Shown here piece after piece: positions 56,361 to 63,266 of a DNA stretch of 64,000 bases (within the stretch, counting starts at the first letter, position 1; every line of letters begins with the position of its first letter). Source of the stretch: CALAED01 sp035765195. Lineage in GTDB: Bacteria > Actinomycetota > Actinomycetes > Streptosporangiales > Streptosporangiaceae. The stretch covers positions 1 through 64,000 of the forward strand of contig DASTYC010000020.1 in assembly GCA_035765195.1 (NCBI GenBank). Reading direction: 5' to 3'. Made by a program: the position numbers and the translations under genes. The notes under the pieces are model-generated. The model did not search any database. It was not told the DNA's origin and saw nothing but the letters and a program-made list of their open reading frames with translations.

Positions 56361-57392
56361 TCAGATCGCGACGCCGACTCCCGTCCAGGCGCCGCGCACC
56401 GCGGCTTGCTCGGCGCTGCGGGCGCCGAACAGCTTGCCGGCGGCCGCCACCGTGGCCGCGGCGAAGGCCGTGAAGTCGGTGTCGGACGCCAGCGTGCCGC
56501 TGGTCAGCGTGGTGTACCAGACCTTGCCGGCCTTCTCCCAGGCGTGTCCGCCGATTTCGGTGGCGGCCAGGTAGAACGCACGGTTGGGGATGCCGGAGTT
56601 GATGTGCACACCCCCGTTGTCGCGGCTGGTGTGCACGAAATGATCCATATGAGCCGGCTGTGGGTCCTTGCCGAGCTGCGGATCGTCGTACGCGGTGCCC
56701 GGCTCTTTCATGGACCGCAGGGCCACCCCGTGCACGCCCTTGGCGAGCAGCCCCTCGCCGATGAGCCAGTCGGCCTGATCGGCGGTCTGGCCCTTGTAGT
56801 ACTGCTTGATCAGCGAGCCGAAGACGTCCGACATGGACTCGTTGAGGGCCCCGGACTGGCCGAAGTAGTCGAGCCCCGCCGTGTACTGCGTGACACCGTG
56901 GGTGAGCTCGTGCCCGGTCACGTCGATCGGCCCGGTGAAGGCGGTGAACAGCGTGCCGTCACCGTCGCCGTACACCATCTGATCGCCGTTCCAGAACGCG
57001 TTGTCGTAGTTCTCGCCGTAGTGGACGGTCGAGATCATCGGCAGGCCGGCGCCGTCGATCGAGTTGCGGCCGTAGGACTTGTCGAAGAACTCGAACGTCA
57101 CGCCGAGCCAGTCGTAGGCGGCGTCGACCGCGGCGTCGCCGGTGGCGGAGGCGCCCTCGGCGCGCACGGTCTCGCCGGGCAACCGCTCGTGATGCTTCGC
57201 GTCTTTGATCGTACGGTTCGGCGCGAGGGAGGGGGGCGCTTCGCCCGGTGCGGCGACCATGGACAGGCGCCGCCCCACCCGTTGGCTCGCGTCGATCACA
57301 AGGGAACGCCGGGCGCGGGCCCGAAGGTCGGAGTCCTCAGTACGTTGCAGCACCCGTTCCAAGACGTGCGGCGGGACTATCGTGCATCTCAT
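56361..57392 (-). CDS. Protealysin-like M4 metalloprotease
   Basis: The protein has 343 residues from ATG 57390-57392 (complement). It has no signal peptide; it begins RCTIVPPHVLERVL, the short propeptide with the Pro-Pro motif of protealysin-like M4 enzymes. The zinc site is HELTHGVTQY with the third ligand in NESMSDVFG, and the catalytic His in NGGVHINSGIPNRAFY. Protealysin-type enzymes act inside cells or leave without a Sec signal; emfourin encoded next to them restrains them. An ATG at 57413 is an alternative start. It is divergent from recO. Confidence 0.93.
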   Translation of the reverse strand: MRCTIVPPHVLERVLQRTEDSDLRARARRSLVIDASQRVGRRLSMVAAPGEAPPSLAPNRTIKDAKHHERLPGETVRAEGASATGDAAVDAAYDWLGVTFEFFDKSYGRNSIDGAGLPMISTVHYGENYDNAFWNGDQMVYGDGDGTLFTAFTGPIDVTGHELTHGVTQYTAGLDYFGQSGALNESMSDVFGSLIKQYYKGQTADQADWLIGEGLLAKGVHGVALRSMKEPGTAYDDPQLGKDPQPAHMDHFVHTSRDNGGVHINSGIPNRAFYLAATEIGGHAWEKAGKVWYTTLTSGTLASDTDFTAFAAATVAAAGKLFGARSAEQAAVRGAWTGVGVAI

Positions 57393-57522
57393 AGAGTAAA
57401 CGGTCGCATCCAAAGCGTGATCAAAGCCACTCTTGACCGTCGTGTTGAGAGCAGAACCGGCCGGTCATCGCCGTCTTGAACGTGATTTCGATGGCTACCG
57501 CCGAGTGCGGGAGAATAGACCG

Positions 57523-58491
57523 GTGAGCCTCTATCGCGACGAGGGCATCGTGCTCCGCACCCAGAAGCTGGGGGAGGCCGACCGGATCGTCACGATTTTG
57601 ACCCGGCGTACCGGGCGGATCCGGGCGGCGGCCAAGGGCGTACGCAAGACGACGTCGCGGTTCGGCGCGCGCCTGGAGCCGTTCACCCACATCGACGTCC
57701 AACTGTACGAGCGGCGGTCGCTCGACCTGATCACCCAGGTCGAGACGCTGCGGCCGTACGGAGAGCCGCTCACCGCCGACTACCCCCGTTACACGGCCGG
57801 CACCGCCATGCTCGAGACCGCGGAGAAGCTCACCGTCGAGGAGAAGGAGCCGGCGCTGCGCCAGTTCCTGCTGCTCGTCGGGGGACTGCGCACCCTGGTC
57901 GACGCGTCGCACGATCCGCGGCTGGTGCTCGACGCCTTTCTGCTCCGCTCGCTGTCGGTGGCGGGGTGGGCGCCGGCGCTGGATGAGTGCGCGCGCTGCG
58001 GCGTGCGGGGCGGGCTGCGCGCCTTCGCCATCCCGGCGGGCGGCGCGGTCTGCGCGAACTGCCGTCAGGCCGGCGCGGCCACCCCCACCCCGCAGACGCT
58101 GGAGCTCATGGTGGCGCTGCTTCGCGGCGACTGGCCGGTGGCCGACGCGAGCGCGCAGCGCCAGCGGGTAGAGTGCAGCGGCCTGGTCGCCGCCTACCTC
58201 CAGTGGCACCTGGAGCATGGGATCAGGTCCCTCAAGCACGTGGAGCGCGAGGCGCCGACTGAGGCGAGCCGCCGGCCGAGGGACGAGGCCGTCGGTGAGG
58301 TGAGGGAGAAGCCGAGGGCGACCATGGGTACGGAGCGCGAGGCGCCGAGTGAGGCGAGCCGCCGGCCGAGGGACGAGGTCGTCGGTGAGGTGAGGGAGAA
58401 GCCGAGGGCGACCATGGGTACGGAGCGCGAGGCGCCGAGCGCCTCCGCGACATCGGACAACGAGCGCGAAGGATCGGGGAAGAGGGTTTGA
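57523..58491 (+). CDS. recO: DNA repair protein RecO with repetitive C-terminal tail
   Basis: RecO mediates RecA loading in the RecFOR pathway. The protein has 322 residues, longer than the usual 240-260. The N-terminal OB fold (YRDEGIVLRTQKLGEADRIV) and the zinc motif CARCG...CANC are intact, and the family part ends near WHLEHGIRSLKHVERE. The remaining about 80 residues consist of two and a fraction copies of a 30-residue Glu/Arg-rich unit (EAPSEASRRPRDE) encoded by a 90-bp DNA repeat. The GTG at 57523 is chosen. The uppS start overlaps its stop (TTGA). Confidence 0.92.
   Translation: MSLYRDEGIVLRTQKLGEADRIVTILTRRTGRIRAAAKGVRKTTSRFGARLEPFTHIDVQLYERRSLDLITQVETLRPYGEPLTADYPRYTAGTAMLETAEKLTVEEKEPALRQFLLLVGGLRTLVDASHDPRLVLDAFLLRSLSVAGWAPALDECARCGVRGGLRAFAIPAGGAVCANCRQAGAATPTPQTLELMVALLRGDWPVADASAQRQRVECSGLVAAYLQWHLEHGIRSLKHVEREAPTEASRRPRDEAVGEVREKPRATMGTEREAPSEASRRPRDEVVGEVREKPRATMGTEREAPSASATSDNEREGSGKRV
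58243..58440 (+). repeat. 90-bp tandem repeat in the 3' end of recO
   Basis: Unit starts at 58243, 58333 and (partial) 58423. The first two copies are almost identical; each encodes 30 residues in frame with recO. The unit begins GAGCGCGAGGCGCCGA. The near identity points to recent duplication. Confidence 0.95.
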
Positions 58492-59288
58492 GAAGGGTCG
58501 TTCAGCCGCCGGAGCCGCATCCCAGCGGCGCCCAGCCGCCGAAGATTCCGGGGGAGCTGGTTCCGCGGCACGTCGCCATCGTCATGGACGGCAACGGGCG
58601 CTGGGCGAAGGAGCGCGGGCTGCCAAGGGTCGAGGGCCACAAGATGGGGGAGTACTCCCTCTTCGACGTGATCATGGGCGCGATCGAGCTGGGCATCCCG
58701 TATCTGTCCGCGTACGCCTTCTCCACCGAGAACTGGCGGCGGTCGCCGGAAGAGGTCCGGTTTCTCATGGGGTTCAACCGTGACGTGATCCGGCGCCGGC
58801 GCGACCAGCTGCACTCGATGGGCGTACGCGTGCGCTGGGCGGGGCGCCGGCCGCGCCTGTGGCGCAGCGTCATCAGGGAGCTCGAGGACGCGGAGCGGAT
58901 GACGCGCGGCAACGACGTGCTGACGTTGCAGTTCTGCGTGAACTACGGCGGCCGGGCGGAGATCGCCGACGCCGCCGCGGCGATGGCCCGCGACGCCGCC
59001 GCGGGCCGGCTCGACCCCGGCAAGATCACCGAGAAGGTGTTCGCCCGCTATCTCGACGAACCCGGCATTCCGGATGTCGACCTGTTCCTGCGTTCCTCCG
59101 GGGAGCAGCGGACGTCGAACTTCCTGCTGTGGCAGTCCGCCTACGCCGAGCTCGTCTTTCTCGACACGCACTGGCCCGACTTCGACCGGCGGCACCTGTG
59201 GCACGCCTGCGAGATCTACGCCGGCCGCGACCGTCGCTATGGCGGGGCGTTGCCCAATCCGGTGCCGCCGCCGCCCGCCGTGCCGTAG
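58488..59288 (+). CDS. uppS: Isoprenyl transferase (undecaprenyl/polyprenyl diphosphate synthase)
   Basis: This is a 266-residue cis-prenyltransferase making the lipid carrier for cell-wall synthesis. HVAIVMDGNGRWAKERGLP holds the catalytic Asp; AYAFSTENWRR and RSSGEQRTSNFLLWQSAY are signatures. The product length (C50 or C55) cannot be told. It begins at a TTG overlapping the recO stop (TTGA), with GGGGAAGAGGG upstream, so it is coupled to recO. Confidence 0.95.
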   Translation: MRRVVQPPEPHPSGAQPPKIPGELVPRHVAIVMDGNGRWAKERGLPRVEGHKMGEYSLFDVIMGAIELGIPYLSAYAFSTENWRRSPEEVRFLMGFNRDVIRRRRDQLHSMGVRVRWAGRRPRLWRSVIRELEDAERMTRGNDVLTLQFCVNYGGRAEIADAAAAMARDAAAGRLDPGKITEKVFARYLDEPGIPDVDLFLRSSGEQRTSNFLLWQSAYAELVFLDTHWPDFDRRHLWHACEIYAGRDRRYGGALPNPVPPPPAVP

Positions 59289-59296
59289 CGGGGTAG

Positions 59297-59319
59297 GGGC
59301 GGCCGCCGCTCAGCCGCCC
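59297..59319. terminator. Hairpin between uppS and zur
   Basis: GGGCGGC (59297-59303) pairs with GCCGCCC (59313-59319) with a 9-base loop. It includes the zur stop and lies in the convergent gap. Confidence 0.5.
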
Positions 59320-59696
59320 GAGGCGCGGGCGCAGTCGGCGCAGGTGCCGAAGATCTCGACGGTGTGGGTGACCTCGGCGAAGCCGTGTTCGGCGCCCACC
59401 GCCTCGGCCCATCGCTCGACCACCGGCCCGGCCACCTCGACGGTCCGGCCGCAGGCCCGGCAGACCAGATGGTGATGGTGTTCGCCGGTCTGGCACGCGC
59501 GGTAGACCGACTCGCCGTCGTCGGTGCGCAGCACGTCGACCTCCCCCGACTCGCTGAGCGCCTGCAGCGCCCGGTAGACGGTGGTGAGGCCGATCTTGGT
59601 GCCGTCCGCCCGCAGCGTGGCGTAGATGTCCTGCGCGCTGCGGAAGCCGTCGCTGGCCGCGAGCGCCCCCCGCACCGTGTCTCTGCGGGGCGTCAT
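59310..59696 (-). CDS. zur: Zinc uptake regulator Zur (Fur family)
   Basis: The protein has 128 residues. The winged helix (SAQDIYATLRADGTKIGLTT and VYRALQALSESGEVDVLR) is followed by the dimer domain with the sensory cluster GEHHHHLVCRACGRTVE and a structural zinc site CADC. It represses zinc uptake genes when zinc is sufficient. The ATG overlaps the stop of znuB. Being the last gene of the znuACB operon under a Zur box upstream of znuA, it controls its own expression. Confidence 0.94.
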   Translation of the reverse strand: MTPRRDTVRGALAASDGFRSAQDIYATLRADGTKIGLTTVYRALQALSESGEVDVLRTDDGESVYRACQTGEHHHHLVCRACGRTVEVAGPVVERWAEAVGAEHGFAEVTHTVEIFGTCADCARASGG

Positions 59697-60643
59697 CGAG
59701 AGGTCACCTCGGCGTCCGAACGCGCCGCGGCCGCCGGAGCCGCCGAGTCCGACGCGGGGGAGCCAGGCCGCGGGCCCCCCACGCGGCGCTCGCCGTCCGC
59801 CGCTCGCGGCCAGGCCAGCGCCCCGACGTGCAGCCGAAGGACGCGGATCAGCCAGCGGGCGGCGACGGCCACGATGAACAGGGCGAGCGCGATCAAGACG
59901 ATGGCCGGACCCGGCGACAGGTCGCGCTGATAGCCCGCGTACAGGCCGCCCACGCCGGACAGCACGCCGAACACCATCGCCAGCAGTACGGTCGCCCGGA
60001 ATCCACGGGTGAGCTGCTGGGCCGCCGCCACCGGCACCACCATCAACGCGCTCACCAGCAACAGCCCGACCACCCGCATGGCGACGACGACGGTCAGCGC
60101 CGCCGTGACGGCGAGCAGCAGGTTGAGGAAGCGCACCGGCAGGCCGCTGGCCCGCGCCACCTCTTCGTCCTGGCACAGCAGGAACAGCTCCCGTCCGAAC
60201 ACCGCGATCACCGCGACCACGGCGACGGCGAGCCCGGCGACGACGTACAGGTCGTCGCCGGACACGCTGCTGATCGAGCCGAACAGGTACGAAAGCAGGT
60301 TGCCGGTGCCGCCGCCCGGCGCGAGGTTGGTCAGCAGCACCCCGCCCGCGATGCCCCCATAGAACAGCAGCGCCAGCGCGACGTCGCCGCCGGCGCGGCC
60401 GCGCGAGCGCAGCAGCTCGATCGCGATCGCGCCCACGACGGACACGATCACCGCGGTCAGGACCGGGGAGGTGCTGGTGAGCAGGCCGAGCGCGACGCCG
60501 GTGAGCGCGACGTGGCCGATGCCGTCGCCCAGCAGGGCGAGCCTGCGCTGCACGATGAACGTGCCGACCGCGGGAGCCGCGATGCCCATCAGCACGGCGG
60601 CGAGCAGCGCCCGGCGCATGAAGTCGAAGGTCAGCATGCTCAT
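59693..60643 (-). CDS. znuB: Zinc ABC transporter permease ZnuB
   Basis: This 316-residue permease has about eight or nine hydrophobic segments (AVVAVIAVFGRELFLLC, AALTVVVAMRVVGLLLVSAL and others), with the ABC-3 family motif GDGIGHVALTGVALG. The C-terminal tail is Ala/Ser-rich. The start ATG 60641-60643 (complement) is preceded by a moderate ribosome binding site; the second ATG two codons on is an alternative. It is downstream of znuC by 31 bases and overlaps zur. Confidence 0.94.
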   Translation of the reverse strand: MSMLTFDFMRRALLAAVLMGIAAPAVGTFIVQRRLALLGDGIGHVALTGVALGLLTSTSPVLTAVIVSVVGAIAIELLRSRGRAGGDVALALLFYGGIAGGVLLTNLAPGGGTGNLLSYLFGSISSVSGDDLYVVAGLAVAVVAVIAVFGRELFLLCQDEEVARASGLPVRFLNLLLAVTAALTVVVAMRVVGLLLVSALMVVPVAAAQQLTRGFRATVLLAMVFGVLSGVGGLYAGYQRDLSPGPAIVLIALALFIVAVAARWLIRVLRLHVGALAWPRAADGERRVGGPRPGSPASDSAAPAAAARSDAEVTSR

Positions 60644-60674
60644 CGTCGGCCTCCGCCGCCGGCCTCGGGCGCGC

Positions 60675-61457
60675 TCATGTCGGGTCCCAGGTGGTGAGCG
60701 GTCCGCCGGAGCCGGCGGGCCCGTGCGGGTGAACGTGGTCGTGGCCGGGCAGCGCGTGCTCGCCGACCGGCGCGGGCGGCGCGCCCTCGTGCGCGACGCG
60801 TCCGTCGTCGAGCACGATGCAGCGGGTGATGAGCGGCTCCAGCGGGCCCAGCTCGTGGGCGACAAGCACGACCGTACGGTCCTGGTCGATCAAGGCGCGC
60901 AGCGTGCGGGCGAGGGCCGCCTGGCTGGCCGCGTCGACCCCGGCGGTGGGCTCGTCCATCACAAAGGTGTCGGGCTCGCCGGCCAGCGCCCGGGCGATCA
61001 GCACCCGCTGCTGCTGGCCGCCGGACAGCCGATGCACCGATTGGTACTGCAGGCCGTCGAGGCCCACGGCGGCGAGGGCCTGGTCGACGGCGGCGCGATC
61101 GGCCCGCGACGGCGGACGGAGCCGGGACTGCCGGGCGATCCGGCCCGAGGCCACGACCTCCCGTACGGTCGCCGGCACGCCGCCGCCCACGGTGAGCCGC
61201 TGCGGCACGTACCCCACGCGCCGCCAGTCGCGGAACCGCGCGGCCGGAACGCCATAGATCTCGGTGCGGCCGGCGGTCAGCGGGATCAGCCCCAGCAGCG
61301 CGCGGACCAGCGTGGACTTCCCCGAACCGTTGGCGCCCAGCACGGCGAGCACCTCGCCGGCCGGCACTCGCAGGTCGACGCCGCGCAGCACGGGGCGGCC
61401 GTCGAGGCGCACCTCGCCGCCCGTCATGGCGAACACAGGACTCGTCGGCGGCGTCAT
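60675..61457 (-). CDS. znuC: Zinc ABC transporter ATPase ZnuC with His-rich tail
   Basis: This 260-residue ATPase has Walker A LGANGSGKSTLVRALLG, the signature HRLSGGQQQRVLIARALA, and Walker B TFVMDEPTAGVD. After the canonical end (about residue 225) a C-terminal tail has a His cluster, GEHALPGHDHVHPHGPAGSG. The ATG overlaps the znuA stop by four bases. Confidence 0.95.
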   Translation of the reverse strand: MTPPTSPVFAMTGGEVRLDGRPVLRGVDLRVPAGEVLAVLGANGSGKSTLVRALLGLIPLTAGRTEIYGVPAARFRDWRRVGYVPQRLTVGGGVPATVREVVASGRIARQSRLRPPSRADRAAVDQALAAVGLDGLQYQSVHRLSGGQQQRVLIARALAGEPDTFVMDEPTAGVDAASQAALARTLRALIDQDRTVVLVAHELGPLEPLITRCIVLDDGRVAHEGAPPAPVGEHALPGHDHVHPHGPAGSGGPLTTWDPT

Positions 61458-62425
61458 GAGCACTCCAGCGCGGTGCGCAGGGTCCGGAGGTTCTGTCGCA
61501 TGATCGACAGATAGTCGGCCCGCGAGCCGGCGGCCAGGCCCTCGACCGGGTCGAGCGTCGCCGTGCGCACCCCGGCCTCCCGTGCCAGCGTCTGGGCCAC
61601 CTTGGGGCTGACGAGCGTCTCGGTGAACACCGTCGTCGCCCCGGTCCGGTGGATCTCGCCGGTGAGCTCCGCCAGCCGGCCCGGCGACGGCTCGCCTTGC
61701 GGGTCGATCCCGGCGACGCTGACCTGGGTGAGCCCGTAGCGGTCGGCGAGATAGGCGAACGCCTCGTGGCCGGTCACAATGATCTTGTGCCGGCAGGTGC
61801 GCAGCCCCGCCTCGAACTCGCCGTCGAGCGCGTGGAGGTCGGCGGCGAGGGCGCGCGCGTTGGCCTGGTACGTAGCGGCGCGACCGTGGTCGCGCGCGGC
61901 GAGCCGGTCGCCCACCGCCTTGGCCACCGTGGCCAGCCGGGCGGGGTCCAGCCAAAGGTGCGGATCGCGCCCGGCGCCGGCGTCGCCCCCGCCGGCCCCG
62001 GCCCCGGCTCCGGCTCCGGCCGTGGTGCCGGGGGCGGGCAGCGTGCGCACCAGCGCGGCGGCGTCGACGGCCTTGTCCTTGGCGTGCTGGTCGACGGCCT
62101 GGTCGACCGCCGGCTGCAGGCCCTTGATGTAGACGACGAGGTCGGCCTGGCTGACGGCGACGATCTGGCGCGGCGTGAGCTCGAGGTCGTGGGGCTCGGC
62201 GCCGGGTTTGGTCAGCGTCGTCACCTCCGCCGCCGAACCCGCCACGCGCTGCGCCACCCAGGACATCGGGTAGAACGAGCCGATCACCGCGACCTCGCCG
62301 TTGCCGGCGCCGGAGTCGCCCGCGCAGGCGGCGGTGCCGAACAGCATCGCGCCCGCCGTGCCAACGGCGCAGGCCGCGCGCAGCCGCCGCACACCGCCTG
62401 AGCATCTGGAACCGATCGTCAGCAC
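61454..62425 (-). CDS. znuA: Zinc-binding lipoprotein ZnuA
   Basis: This 323-residue binding protein has a signal with lipobox GTAAC. ASTM-family (cluster A-I) features: GSFYPMSWVAQRV, GAEPHDLELTPRQIVAV with the first zinc His, DPHLWLDPARLATVA, and VTGHEAFAYLADRYGL with the third His, and the fourth acidic ligand near LDPVEG. The charged His-rich loop of most ZnuA proteins is replaced here by a Gly/Ala repeat (AGAGAGAGGGDAGAG). GTG start at 62425 (complement), 20 bases from the Zur box. Confidence 0.94.
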   Translation of the reverse strand: MLTIGSRCSGGVRRLRAACAVGTAGAMLFGTAACAGDSGAGNGEVAVIGSFYPMSWVAQRVAGSAAEVTTLTKPGAEPHDLELTPRQIVAVSQADLVVYIKGLQPAVDQAVDQHAKDKAVDAAALVRTLPAPGTTAGAGAGAGAGGGDAGAGRDPHLWLDPARLATVAKAVGDRLAARDHGRAATYQANARALAADLHALDGEFEAGLRTCRHKIIVTGHEAFAYLADRYGLTQVSVAGIDPQGEPSPGRLAELTGEIHRTGATTVFTETLVSPKVAQTLAREAGVRTATLDPVEGLAAGSRADYLSIMRQNLRTLRTALECS

Positions 62426-62445
62426 AGGTCAAGTATGGATGAATA

Positions 62446-62460
62446 TGAAAACGATTGTCA
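62446..62460 (-). promoter_or_regulatory. Zur box upstream of znuA
   Basis: TGAAAACGATTGTCA (reverse complement TGACAATCGTTTTCA) closely matches the actinobacterial Zur consensus TGaaAATgATTttCA. It lies 20 bases before the znuA start, and its right end coincides with the stop codon of the small membrane protein gene. Repression by Zur under zinc sufficiency is expected. Confidence 0.85.
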
Positions 62461-62763
62461 AAACCGCCCAAACGCGTGGCCCGCGGCAAGCAGGATGAGC
62501 ACGACAAAGGCGCCGAGGCGCAGCAGCCGTCCCTGCAGCGGAGTCGACGGCCACGACAGGTACGCCAGCCAGCCGAGCAGCGCGGCCAGCGCGAGCAGGG
62601 CGCTCGCCCCCACCCAGCCGGTCCCGAGCATCCCGGCGAGCAGCAACGCGGCCAGGACCACAAGGAGCACCCAGCGCGGCAACTGGTGCAAGAAGACCAG
62701 CGGCGTCGCGCTCCATCGCTCCACCCTGCGCCGTAGGCCGCTCGTCGCGGTCGAGTCCGTCAC
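62458..62763 (-). CDS. Small two- or three-helix membrane protein (DUF6703-like)
   Basis: This 101-residue protein starts at GTG 62763 (complement) after the strong ribosome binding site GGAGGTGA. Hydrophobic segments are at about 30-48 (RWVLLVVLAALLLAGML), 50-67 and 79-95. A short N-terminal arm (TDSTATSGLRRRVERWSATP) is cytoplasmic. It resembles small actinobacterial DUF6703 proteins. The function is unknown; its end overlaps the Zur box and znuA promoter. Confidence 0.72.
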   Translation of the reverse strand: MTDSTATSGLRRRVERWSATPLVFLHQLPRWVLLVVLAALLLAGMLGTGWVGASALLALAALLGWLAYLSWPSTPLQGRLLRLGAFVVLILLAAGHAFGRF

Positions 62764-62841
62764 GCCATCACCTCCATGGGCTCGTCGGCACCCGAGGGGT
62801 TGCGGGCCACAGTACGCGTTCGCGGGTGCCAGGATGGGCTC

Positions 62842-63126
62842 ATGATCGCGATTACCCGCTACCGTGTGCCGCCCGGCGAGGTCGAGTCGTTCACGGCGCG
62901 GGCGCGCACGGTCCTCGAGGCGCTGGCGGGCGCGCCCGGTCACGTATCCGGCCGCCTCGGGCGCGCCGCGGACGATCCGGACCTGTGGGCGCTGATCACG
63001 GAGTGGACCGGAGCGGGGTTCTACCGGCGGGCGCTCGGGGCCTACGAGGTGCGCGTCACGTTGATCCCGCTGTCGGCCCTCGCCCTCGACGAGCCGGGCG
63101 CGTACGAGATCGTCCCGCTCCGCTGA
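62842..63126 (+). CDS. ABM-fold monooxygenase-like protein
   Basis: This 94-residue protein begins MIAITRYRVPPGEVESFTAR, typical of antibiotic biosynthesis monooxygenase (ABM) ferredoxin-like folds, with VSGRLGRAADDPDLWALITEW and AYEVRVTLIPLSALALDEPG as later strands. Such small dimers may oxidise, degrade heme-like compounds, or have unknown roles. ATG 62842 follows AGGA. The gene is divergent from the small membrane protein. Confidence 0.83.
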   Translation: MIAITRYRVPPGEVESFTARARTVLEALAGAPGHVSGRLGRAADDPDLWALITEWTGAGFYRRALGAYEVRVTLIPLSALALDEPGAYEIVPLR

Positions 63127-63229
63127 CACCCCGGCACCCGTCCAAACGGGGTCGTCCACACGGGTCAACACGCCGCCTCAGCGGGTGAAAGTTCTCGCCG
63201 GATGCCGTTTCGGGGCCGCGGCCCGCGCG

Positions 63230-63261
63230 TCACCCCCGCCCATCATGATCGGCGGGGGTGA
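63230..63261. promoter_or_regulatory. 32-bp palindrome overlapping a ribosome binding site
   Basis: TCACCCCCGCC (63230-63240) pairs with GGCGGGGGTGA (63251-63261); the central CATCATGATC itself contains the palindrome ATCATGAT, so only one base pair in 32 bp is mismatched. The right arm contains GGGGGTGA, the ribosome binding site of the DUF1906 gene five bases before its ATG. As RNA the hairpin would hide that site; as DNA it would be an operator-like dyad. Confidence 0.85.
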
Positions 63262-63266
63262 ACGTG

